DNA of 64,000 bases from Spirochaetota bacterium (lineage in GTDB: Bacteria; Spirochaetota; UBA4802; JAKQUI01): NCBI GenBank assembly GCA_029562645.1, contig JAKQUI010000004.1:1-64000 (forward strand), written 5' to 3'. The translations under genes were made by a program, and so were the position numbers. The notes beneath the pieces are model-generated. The model ran no database searches and was not told where the DNA came from. It saw only the letters and a list, made by a program, of their open reading frames with translations. This document shows, in pieces, positions 57,015 to 64,000 of the stretch. How positions within the stretch are numbered: the stretch's first letter is position 1; every line of letters starts with the position of its first letter.

Positions 57015-58865
57015 TTATTTCAGAAACAGCGTGATCCGCTCCTTTCCCGAAAGCGCCGTATTGGCGGCGGGCTCCTGGGCATGCACCGTCCCGCCGCCCG
57101 TGATCGCGAAGGTCGCCCCGTACCGATTCTGAAGCTCCACCAGCACCCACAGCGCCTCGGAGAGCGACATCCCCCGCAGGTCCGGCATCACGGCGATCGG
57201 CAGGCGCGGCGGCGCGAACACGCTCGCGCGCGGCTCGGCGGCCGGAACGAGCGCGGCCTTCACGCCGCGAAGCGGCAGCGCGCGCCGGACGATACCGGCG
57301 AACACGGGCGCCGCGAGGTCACCGCCCGAAAACTCGCCCGCCGGCTCGTCGATGACGACCAGGACGCACAGGTCCGGCCGCTCGGCCGGCGCGATGCCGG
57401 CGAAGGAGACGATGTACTTGTTGGGCGCATAGCCGCCCTGTTTCGAGGATTTTTGCGCGGTCCCCGTTTTACCGGCGACCTGATACTGCGCGAGCCGCGC
57501 GCGCGCGCCGGTCCCCTCGCTCACCGCGCCGCGCATCATGCTCACGAGCCGCCGCGCGATGTCGGGGCGGATCACCTGTCCCCGAGTCCGGGTATAGAAG
57601 CGCCGGACCGGGACGCCGTCCGCGTCGGTGACGGACTCGATGACGGAGGGGACCACGTAGGTGCCGTCGTTGGCCAGCGCGCAGAACGCGGCCGCCAGCT
57701 GCAGCGAGGTCACGGAGATCTCCTGCCCGAGGGATATGGAATACTTCGAGAGGCCGGACCATCCCGCAACCGGGCGCAGCAGCCCCTCCGATTCGCCCGG
57801 CATGTCGGCCCCCACGGCCCTGCCGAATCCGACGCGCGCGAGGAGGTCGTGCAGGTGCTCGCGCGTGAGCGGCTTCATCGCCTGGATCATACCCGCATTG
57901 CACGAGTGCGCGATCACGCCGTCGGCGTCGAGCCGCCCGTGAATCCGCGTGCAGTTGATAAGGACATCGGCGATCTCGACGTACCCCTCGCACCGATAGG
58001 ACGCCTTGAGAACGGCCGGATGGTGCTCCAGGAGCGCGGCCATGGCGAACACCTTGAGGGTGGAGCCCGGCTCGAACGAATCGACGATGGAGAAGTTGCG
58101 CCGCTCGTCGTCGTCGGCCTGCGCATAGGCGTTGGGGTCGAAGAGGGGGTACTTCGCCATGGCGAGGATGCGGCCGGTCCGCGCCTCGATGACCAGGGCG
58201 GACCCCTGCTTCGCCCGCGCGGCCCGGCAGGCGTCGGCCAGGGCCTCCTCGGCGGCGTGCTGCACGGGGCGGCTCAGGGTGAGTGAAATATCGCACAACG
58301 GCGGCGCCTCAGCACGGACGCCGGGGATGCCGCGCGCCCTCCGCGCGCCCGCGAGCTCGCGGTCGAAGCGGTACTCGATCCCCTCGAGACCGCGCCCCTC
58401 GCGGTCCGCGAAGCCGATCACCGTGGCCGCGAGCGTCCCGTGCGGATACACCCGGTCGTACTCCCGCTTCAGGTGCAATCCCTTGAGGGCGCGTCGGCGG
58501 ACCGCCTCGGCGACATCGTCCTCGAGCATGCGCTTGAGCCACACGAAGCGCTTCTTGCGCATGAGGCGCGCCTGCAGGAAATCGCGCGGGAGCCCGAGGA
58601 CCGGCGCGAGAAACGCCGCGGCCTCCGCGGGATCGGCGATCTCCTCGGGATTGGCGAACAGCGAGTGTTTTTCGATGCTCACGGCGAGGATGGCGCCGTG
58701 CTGGTCGGTGATGGTGCCGCGCCGGACATTGGCGCGTCGGCCCGCGCCGACGCTCACCCGGTCCGAGAAGTGCAGCTCGAACATCTTGTACACGTAGGTG
58801 AAGGCGATGCCGACGACGATGATGCCGATAACGTAGACCCGCCTGTTGAACGCGCCCTGGCTCAT
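57015..58865 (-). CDS. ftsI: Class B penicillin-binding protein with PASTA domain (FtsI/PBP2-like)
   Basis: The protein has 616 residues. An N-terminal membrane anchor (about 10-27) and a dimerisation domain (about 45-190) precede the transpeptidase, with SxxK at S268-T-L-K271 (EPGSTLKV), SCN in HSCNAGM and KTGTA in AGKTGTAQK. A single PASTA-like domain (about 545-616) ends the protein. It cross-links septal or lateral peptidoglycan. It lies 13 bp downstream of lepB. Whether it is the division enzyme (FtsI) or a paralogue cannot be settled without the rest of the dcw cluster. Confidence 0.88.
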   Translation of the reverse strand: MSQGAFNRRVYVIGIIVVGIAFTYVYKMFELHFSDRVSVGAGRRANVRRGTITDQHGAILAVSIEKHSLFANPEEIADPAEAAAFLAPVLGLPRDFLQARLMRKKRFVWLKRMLEDDVAEAVRRRALKGLHLKREYDRVYPHGTLAATVIGFADREGRGLEGIEYRFDRELAGARRARGIPGVRAEAPPLCDISLTLSRPVQHAAEEALADACRAARAKQGSALVIEARTGRILAMAKYPLFDPNAYAQADDDERRNFSIVDSFEPGSTLKVFAMAALLEHHPAVLKASYRCEGYVEIADVLINCTRIHGRLDADGVIAHSCNAGMIQAMKPLTREHLHDLLARVGFGRAVGADMPGESEGLLRPVAGWSGLSKYSISLGQEISVTSLQLAAAFCALANDGTYVVPSVIESVTDADGVPVRRFYTRTRGQVIRPDIARRLVSMMRGAVSEGTGARARLAQYQVAGKTGTAQKSSKQGGYAPNKYIVSFAGIAPAERPDLCVLVVIDEPAGEFSGGDLAAPVFAGIVRRALPLRGVKAALVPAAEPRASVFAPPRLPIAVMPDLRGMSLSEALWVLVELQNRYGATFAITGGGTVHAQEPAANTALSGKERITLFLK

Positions 58866-58878
58866 CGGTCGCGTCGCG

Positions 58879-59949
58879 CTATCGTATCAACCCCAACCGC
58901 GAGAAGTCGAAATTTTTGATCTGATCCCAGTTGAAGTAGAGGATGAAGGCCTTGCCCTTGACCTCGGAGATCGGCAGATAGCCGAACCCCCGACCGTCGT
59001 AGGAGTTCTCCCGGTTGTCCCCCAGGACCACCAGCTTCCCGGGCGGGACCACGCCCTCGATCTTCTGGTCGCTAAACCCGCGATAGCTGGTCGCGCCGCG
59101 CACATAGGGCTCGACGGCCTTTTTCCCGTTCACGAACACGGCGCCGTTCTTGATGTTCAGGACGTCGCCCGGCAGCGCCACGCACCGCTTGATGAAGTCC
59201 TTGTTCTCCTCGTGCGGCGGCTTGAAGATGATGATGTCGCCGCGCTTGATGTCGCGCAGGCCCAGCATGCGCAGGTGCACCTTGTCCTTCATGCCCGCCA
59301 TGCGGGGGATGATGGGACCGAAGGTGATCTTCTCGACCAGCAGGTGGTCGCCGATCTGGAGCGTGTCCTCCATCGAACCGGTGGGTATGAAATACGCCTG
59401 GACGATATACTGGCGGATATGCATCGCGAGGATGAAGGCCACGAGGATCGCGTCGAAAAAATCGATCACCTTCCTCGTGAGTGCGGTCTTCTTGGGCGCC
59501 ATGTCCTCGAAGAGGTCGAGGAGCTTCGACTGGTCCTCATCGGTGAGCAGCACCAGCGGAAAGGCGGTCTTGTCGTACTTTTGGCGAATCACGAGGTTCC
59601 CCATCGGGTTCACCTCGAGAAAGGTGATGTCGGACGAGGGCAGCGTGACGGTGGCGCTCGCGTCGGTGACGGCGATGGCCCCGTTGTCGACGGCGATGCG
59701 CCCGTTCCGGTAGCGCGCGAACATCACGCAGAGATTGACGAAGCGCACCAGAAAGAGCGTGGCGATAAAGCTCCCGATGAAATAGGTCCCCTCGAAGGGT
59801 ATGGCGACCGCGAGGAAGAAAATCGAGTAGATGAGGATGACGAGATAGCCGAACCGGACGAATAAAAACTTGTACGCGCCGGAACCGGTGATGATCGGGA
59901 ACTCCGCCCGCTCGGCCACGGTTCCGCCGTACCGCAGATGCTGCAGCAT
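58879..59949 (-). CDS. lepB: Type I signal peptidase with unusual N-terminal membrane/PH-like domain
   Basis: The protein has 356 residues. The peptidase part (about 160-356) has the catalytic Ser192 in IPTGSMEDTL, the general-base Lys254 in FIKRCVALPGD and the SGDNRxxSxD-like VLGDNRENSYDGR motif. Residues 1-150 form an extra domain: two membrane helices (about 30-50, 57-77) and a beta-rich PH-like segment (80-150). The membrane anchor at 165-183 is standard. Ribosome site AAGGAGTTACAA precedes ATG 59949. The extra domain is not part of typical LepB and may dock it to a complex. Confidence 0.9.
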   Translation of the reverse strand: MLQHLRYGGTVAERAEFPIITGSGAYKFLFVRFGYLVILIYSIFFLAVAIPFEGTYFIGSFIATLFLVRFVNLCVMFARYRNGRIAVDNGAIAVTDASATVTLPSSDITFLEVNPMGNLVIRQKYDKTAFPLVLLTDEDQSKLLDLFEDMAPKKTALTRKVIDFFDAILVAFILAMHIRQYIVQAYFIPTGSMEDTLQIGDHLLVEKITFGPIIPRMAGMKDKVHLRMLGLRDIKRGDIIIFKPPHEENKDFIKRCVALPGDVLNIKNGAVFVNGKKAVEPYVRGATSYRGFSDQKIEGVVPPGKLVVLGDNRENSYDGRGFGYLPISEVKGKAFILYFNWDQIKNFDFSRLGLIR

Positions 59950-59997
59950 TTGTAACTCCTTGGGCAGTAAAAAACGGCGTCTACAGGCTAATTGTTA

Positions 59998-60026
59998 TTG
60001 CAGAAATGATTGCAACTATATAGAAT
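59998..60026 (+). promoter_or_regulatory. Promoter for the XPB-N-like gene
   Basis: TTGCAG (59998-60003), a 17-nt spacer and TAGAAT (60021-60026) precede the gene at 60074. The -10 matches 5 of 6 consensus positions; the -35 is weaker. Confidence 0.5.
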
Positions 60027-60073
60027 AGCGCCTATTCCATGTCCACAATTTTTTACAGCGCGCACGGCCATCA

Positions 60074-61936
60074 ATGAGCAGGATCACCGAAGCAGTCGGC
60101 AGGCTCTCTCCGGAAGACCTCAAGCGCATCGCCGGTTTGCTCGGATGCGCGGCCGGTTCCTCCGAGAGCGCCTCCGCCGCGCTCGCCGCGCGGCTGCTCA
60201 CCTACGACGGCCTTGCCGCGGTGCTGGGCGATCTCGACCCGCGCGAGATGCAGGTGCTCGCCGCCGCGGCCGACGACGAGAACGGCGCGACCTACAGCGA
60301 GATGGAAAAAAAGCTTCGGCTCCCGGCCGACCTCATCGAGGAGGCGGCCGGCGCGCTCGCGAAGCGCCTCCTCGCGCACATCCTCAAGAACCGCCAGCGC
60401 ATCCACAACCGCATGGACCGCCTGATCGTCTTCCCCGAGGTGCGCCGGCTCCTCGCGTCCCGCGATCCCGCCGAGCTCGCCGCGGGCTATGGCGACATGC
60501 TCGCGAGGCTCGCGACCGGCTCCGTCCCGGCGCTGCCGCTTCCGGGCGACCGCGCGTCGAAGAAACTCCTTGCCGCCGCCGCCGCTCGCGGCGGGATCAT
60601 CCCCTACGACACGGTCGGGAGCGTCGTTTCCGGCGCCGCACGCGAGAAGACGATCCGCGATCTGGCCGAGAAAAACATCATGGAGATATTTCCGGTCCTG
60701 GCGTCGCCGTTTCACCTGTACTGCGCGCTCTCGCCCGAGGCGCTCGCGGCGACACTCGGGGACCGGAGCGAGGATCCCGGCGCCGGGGAGCCGCTCCTGT
60801 CCAACCATTGCCGGTTTCTTCTCAACATGCTCCACACCTACGACGTGATCCTCTCGACAGGCCTCTTCCTGACCCAGCAGCGGGAATTCCGCAAGGTGGA
60901 CCGCAAGCGCATCGCCGAGGCGATGGCGCCCATGACCGACATCGACGGCGAGCCGCTTGATCCGGACGCCGCCGCGCAGCTCGCGCTCCACTGCCTGCAC
61001 CGCCTGCGCTGCATCGCCCTCGAGCGCGACGCCGCGCGCGTGAGCCTCAAGGCGATCGCGGGCGACCTCGACTCCCCCGCCCGGCTGATCGGGAAGCTGC
61101 TCCGGAACAACGAGCCGCGGGACGACGGCGGGCTCTTCGGCACGCCCCTGCCGATTCCCGGATTCGCCGTTGCGCGCGAGGCGCTGGACCTGGCGACGCG
61201 GTACGGGACGCGCACGCCGGAGTCCCTGCGCGCCCTGCACCTGGCCTCGCTGGTGGCCCGCGGAAAAAACACACTGCGGCTCGCGGACGCCGACGAACAG
61301 CGCGCCGCGGTGCGCTCCTTCGACGAGAGCCTTCGCTTCCTCGTCCTGTGCGGCGCGATCTCCATGAGCGCCGGGCGGGCGACGCCCACCGACATCGGCC
61401 ACGAGCTCGCCGGGCGCGCTGCGCGCGACGCGACGCGCGGATCGTCCGCGGCGATTTACATCAACCCCGACTTCACGCTCATCATTCCGCACCGTGAGAT
61501 CGGGACCGAGACGCTCTTCCATCTCCTCACGCACACCGAGCTCCTCAAAGAGGACCTGATGGTGCACGCGCGGATCAGCCGCACCTCCATCGTGCGGGCG
61601 CACAAGCGCGGCATGCCGCCCGACCGCTTCCTCGACGCGCTGGGCGCGCTGGCGCGCAACGGCATCCCGCAAAACCTGCAGTTTCTCATCACCGAATGGC
61701 TGGGGAAGACGATCCACGTGCGGATCTCGCGCCCGGTGCTCGTGCACTCGAACCAGCCCACGCTGCTCGACGAGCTCTCGTACGGCAAGCTCAAGGACGC
61801 CATCGTGGAGCGCATCGCGCCGGAATACGCCATCATCCGCGCGCAGCACCTGGACGACGTGGTGCGGTTTGCGGGCGAGCGCGACGCGGTGATTGGGCTC
61901 TTCGAAGAGGAGGACGAGACCGTCGGCGGGGACTAG
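60074..61936 (+). CDS. Helicase-associated XPB/Ssl2 N-terminal-like protein without helicase domain
   Basis: The protein has 620 residues. The C-terminal third (about 455-590) carries YINPDFTLIIPHREIGTETL, RISRTSIVRAHKRGMPPDRFLDALG and IPQNLQFLITEW, matching the Helicase_C_3 / XPB-Ssl2 N-terminal-like domain found fused to, or next to, bacterial XPB helicases. No P-loop or DEAD/H motifs occur. The N-terminal two thirds are helical with winged-helix-like repeats. It likely regulates or loads an XPB-type helicase in repair, but none is encoded nearby. Confidence 0.78.
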   Translation: MSRITEAVGRLSPEDLKRIAGLLGCAAGSSESASAALAARLLTYDGLAAVLGDLDPREMQVLAAAADDENGATYSEMEKKLRLPADLIEEAAGALAKRLLAHILKNRQRIHNRMDRLIVFPEVRRLLASRDPAELAAGYGDMLARLATGSVPALPLPGDRASKKLLAAAAARGGIIPYDTVGSVVSGAAREKTIRDLAEKNIMEIFPVLASPFHLYCALSPEALAATLGDRSEDPGAGEPLLSNHCRFLLNMLHTYDVILSTGLFLTQQREFRKVDRKRIAEAMAPMTDIDGEPLDPDAAAQLALHCLHRLRCIALERDAARVSLKAIAGDLDSPARLIGKLLRNNEPRDDGGLFGTPLPIPGFAVAREALDLATRYGTRTPESLRALHLASLVARGKNTLRLADADEQRAAVRSFDESLRFLVLCGAISMSAGRATPTDIGHELAGRAARDATRGSSAAIYINPDFTLIIPHREIGTETLFHLLTHTELLKEDLMVHARISRTSIVRAHKRGMPPDRFLDALGALARNGIPQNLQFLITEWLGKTIHVRISRPVLVHSNQPTLLDELSYGKLKDAIVERIAPEYAIIRAQHLDDVVRFAGERDAVIGLFEEEDETVGGD

Positions 61937-62205
61937 TCCTTGATGACGGCGAGGGTCGTCTTGAACTTGATGGAAATGAACTCGCTGAGCGCGTTGAGGG
62001 TCTGCTCGGTCACGAAATAAATCTTGCTATTGAGCTTCACGATACCGCCCTTGTAGTGGGCGAAGCGCATCTTGTAGTCGATCCAGCCGATAGGCTCCAC
62101 CTCGCGCCAGTTGGCGCAGGTCTTGAGGCGGGGGATCTTGCGAAGATGCAATTCACGGATCCTCCCGTCCTGAACGGCGTTCGCCAGCACCTTTTCCCAC
62201 TCCAT
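61933..62205 (-). CDS. Small hypothetical protein
   Basis: The protein has 90 residues. It is basic with mixed structure (GWIDYKMRFAHYKGGIVKLN, then IYFVTEQTLNALSEFI) and no recognised motif. It overlaps the end of the convergent XPB-N-like gene by 4 bp. It is first in position after the secreted-protein gene in the leftward group and may be co-transcribed with it. Confidence 0.6.
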   Translation of the reverse strand: MEWEKVLANAVQDGRIRELHLRKIPRLKTCANWREVEPIGWIDYKMRFAHYKGGIVKLNSKIYFVTEQTLNALSEFISIKFKTTLAVIKD

Positions 62206-62222
62206 ACGCGTCCCTGTGCCCC

Positions 62223-62786
62223 CTAGAAGTCATTGCCGAGCAGGCTTTTTTCCGTGACATACCAAGCACCGTCCAGAAAAACGAAATACGCAACCATTTT
62301 AAGACGACCGCCGGAAAAAAATACGCGGGCCCGGTCCCGGTAGACGTCGCGTCCGGTGATGTCCATGCCGGTCTCGAAACACGAAAACAGGAGGGAGAGC
62401 AGAAGCCCCAGGCGCTGGTAATCGGGATTGTCGATGCGCACGCGCTCGGCTGGCGGATGGACGATGAGCGCGAAGAGCCGCTCCACCACGGCGGCGTCGC
62501 GTGCGGCGGCAAGCTCTGCGTGATTGGCGAACCCGAGGCGGCGGGCGATCGCATGGCCCGTCCGCCGGTCGTCCTTCATGCGCTGCACCACCTTCTCGAT
62601 CCGCAGCTTGTAGCGCGGATCGACGCAGCACACGTACAGCTCCATGAGGCGCCGTTCACGGAAGCGCGCGCGGATCTCCCCGATGCGCGCCTCCAGGCCC
62701 GCGTCGAAGAGCCAGGCCCGCGCGTCGCCGGCGCACAGCGCGACCAGTAGCAGGGCGAGGCCTAGGCGGGCGATGGGGCGGCGCAT
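62223..62786 (-). CDS. Secreted hypothetical protein
   Basis: The protein has 187 residues. A signal peptide (1-24, ending ARAW) precedes a helical domain (RFRERRLMELYVCCVDPRYK) and a beta-rich C-terminus (RLKMVAYFVFLDGAWYVTEK). A CC pair at about 53-54 is notable. The family is unknown. It lies 7 bp downstream of the pseudo-receiver gene in the same direction. Confidence 0.66.
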   Translation of the reverse strand: MRRPIARLGLALLLVALCAGDARAWLFDAGLEARIGEIRARFRERRLMELYVCCVDPRYKLRIEKVVQRMKDDRRTGHAIARRLGFANHAELAAARDAAVVERLFALIVHPPAERVRIDNPDYQRLGLLLSLLFSCFETGMDITGRDVYRDRARVFFSGGRLKMVAYFVFLDGAWYVTEKSLLGNDF

Positions 62787-62793
62787 CGGGACG

Positions 62794-63672
62794 CTACCCG
62801 CGCGCGGCGCGCTTGAGCTCGCGCGTGAGTCGCTTCACCTCGCCGGAGAGCCGCTCGTTCTCGCGCCGCGCGGACGCGAGCTCCTCTTGGAGCCGGATCG
62901 CCTCGGCGCGCGAAAGCTCCTGCACGCGCGTTGAGGCGTCGATGAACCGCTCGGCGTCCTTCAGCTCCTGCGACGAGTAGTCGATCACGGCCTCCTGCGC
63001 GCGGATGATGTTCTTCGCGTCCATGAGCTCGTGGCGCCGGAGCTCGGAGAGCATCTCGTCGGCCTTCACGCGGTTGCGCACGTCGAACATCTCCGCCTGG
63101 CGCAGGAGCGACACCTCGCGCAGGGTCTCGTTCAGCTTCTTCTGCTCGGCCATCAGCTGGCGCTCGTTCTCGATGATGCGCTCGAAGACCTCGCGGTGCG
63201 CGCTCACGTCGAACGCGTCGCGCCGCCCGATCCCCACCAGGCTCTCGTAGGTCTCGATGCGCTCCTGCGCGTCGCGCGAGATGAGCTTCATGATCTCGCG
63301 GTACTTCTCCACCACGATGGTCTTCTCGAGCAGCAGCGTGAATTCGCGCAGGCCCAGCGGTCGCGTGAGATATTCCACGTGGAGCAGGTTCACGGCCACC
63401 TGGTGGACCTTTTTCGCCTGCCGCTTGCCCAGCACCACGAACTTGAGGAAGCCGTTGATCCGGGCGTCGCGCTTGATGATGTCGATGACCGATTCGAGGT
63501 CCGTCCCCTTGAGGTCGATCACGAACAGGTTGATGATGTCGGCGATGATGTTCGCCTTGGCGAAGTCGCCGTCGGTGATCGTCCGAACCTGCAGGCCCAG
63601 CTCGCCGATGCCGCGCGCGATCGACGCGCCGCTTTCGTTGTCGGTCAGGTACCAAATGCTCACTTCTCTCAT
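62794..63672 (-). CDS. Degenerate receiver domain with long coiled coil
   Basis: The protein has 292 residues. Residues 1-120 have receiver-like topology, but the acidic pair is reduced to TDNE, the acceptor region reads FVIDLKGTD, the conserved Lys is replaced (TRPLGL) and the Thr/Ser switch is unclear, so phosphorylation is doubtful. Residues 125-290 are a long coiled coil rich in Glu, Arg and Lys. It is likely a structural or polarity scaffold. It lies 31 bp downstream of the LptF/LptG-type gene. Confidence 0.75.
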   Translation of the reverse strand: MREVSIWYLTDNESGASIARGIGELGLQVRTITDGDFAKANIIADIINLFVIDLKGTDLESVIDIIKRDARINGFLKFVVLGKRQAKKVHQVAVNLLHVEYLTRPLGLREFTLLLEKTIVVEKYREIMKLISRDAQERIETYESLVGIGRRDAFDVSAHREVFERIIENERQLMAEQKKLNETLREVSLLRQAEMFDVRNRVKADEMLSELRRHELMDAKNIIRAQEAVIDYSSQELKDAERFIDASTRVQELSRAEAIRLQEELASARRENERLSGEVKRLTRELKRAARG

Positions 63673-63703
63673 AACGGTTCTCCCGGTGCTTCGATGTGCC
63701 GGC

Positions 63704-64000
63704 TCACGTCTCCCGCCGTTTCCTGAATCGCCCGACGAGCGCCTGCCAGCGCCCCGCGAGCGCGTGTATATCGATGTTCGCGGTGTCCAAACGCTCCTTG
63801 AAGACGATCAGGAGCACGCCGATGAGCATGAACAGAAAATTGGTGAACCACACCCCGAGCGCGGGATGGACGTCGCCCCGCACCGCCATCGACTGCCCGC
63901 CGACGAAGAAGACGTAATACGCGAAAAAGATGAAGATGCTTACGCCAAACCCCACGCCCCGCCCGCTGCGCGTGGAGAAGATCCCGATGGGCGCGCCGAT
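63704..64000 (-). CDS. LptF/LptG-family permease, C-terminal part (gene continues beyond the window)
   Basis: The last 98 residues of a leftward gene whose start lies beyond position 64000. The segment APIGIFSTRSGRGVGFGVSI, then AYYVFFVGGQ, HPALGVWFTNFLFMLIGV, is typical of the last membrane helices of LptF/LptG, the inner-membrane subunits of the lipopolysaccharide export complex LptBFGC. It supports a diderm envelope with LPS-like lipid. Whether it is LptF or LptG cannot be told from this end. Confidence 0.85.
   Translation of the reverse strand: MGAPIGIFSTRSGRGVGFGVSIFIFFAYYVFFVGGQSMAVRGDVHPALGVWFTNFLFMLIGVLLIVFKERLDTANIDIHALAGRWQALVGRFRKRRET

Overview
This is a GC-rich stretch of a diderm bacterial chromosome with dense operons and many ATGA or TGATG stop/start overlaps. 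The best guess for the host is an anaerobic or microaerophilic member of the Spirochaetota. Supporting this are a DUF115/MptE-like motility accessory factor, a Bdr-like coiled-coil protein, many lipoproteins, phosphatase-type response regulators and a pseudo-receiver coiled-coil protein. The taxonomy is an inference from gene content. No rRNA, tRNA, CRISPR array, phage or complete insertion sequence was recognised.

1-12.2 kb: a metallocofactor and Fe-S island. A Fur-family gene sits among three Fur-box-like operators. It is followed by a DUF5320 protein, a ferredoxin-zinc-ribbon fusion, a small J-protein, a NifU/IscU-like scaffold, a methyltransferase and a DUF89 protein. A ten-gene leftward operon (10966 to 5026) encodes NifX-type proteins, a metallo-beta-lactamase-fold protein, two MinD-type ATPases with inserted ferredoxin modules, a methyltransferase, TrmO, an Mrp/NBP35 ATPase, an unknown protein and an FmdB-type zinc ribbon. 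A divergent rightward operon encodes a DUF134 regulator, a NifX-type protein and a 12-cysteine ferredoxin. The set strongly resembles the 'orange protein' (ORP) systems of anaerobes and is extended here with Fe-S assembly parts.

12.2-18.4 kb: metal-uptake genes (permease, binding protein, outer-membrane barrel, small His/Cys-rich membrane protein, no ATPase gene in view) and tetrapyrrole genes (hemC and a cobA-hemD fusion). 18.5-21 kb: a family of membrane-anchored HEAT-like paralogues, one of them truncated. 21-27 kb: a zinc-ribbon protein, an epimerase-like protein and a three-gene two-component relay. 27-36 kb: three tandem outer-membrane barrels with a prepilin peptidase, a TPR protein, lipoproteins, mtnA, a receiver-HATPase fusion and ribBA.

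36-47 kb: a degenerate metallophosphoesterase-like lipoprotein, an orphan OppD-type ATPase, a DMT transporter, comM/yifB, rpmE, rho with a long leader, and dapA-dapB coupled to a CBS-PAS-Fis regulator. 47-54 kb: accessory genes. Notable here are a secreted protein with four exact twin-CX3C repeats, and a lipoprotein with a RiPP-leader-like N-terminus directly followed by a B12-binding-type radical SAM enzyme. 54-64 kb: a DUF115 glycosylation-type factor, a frameshifted Bdr-like gene, a PASTA penicillin-binding protein, a signal peptidase with an unusual N-terminal domain, an XPB-N-terminal-like protein, and the end of an LptF/LptG permease.

The two best candidates for an undescribed system are the Fur/DUF134-controlled ORP-like cofactor island and the leader-lipoprotein/radical SAM pair at 49.1-51.3 kb.
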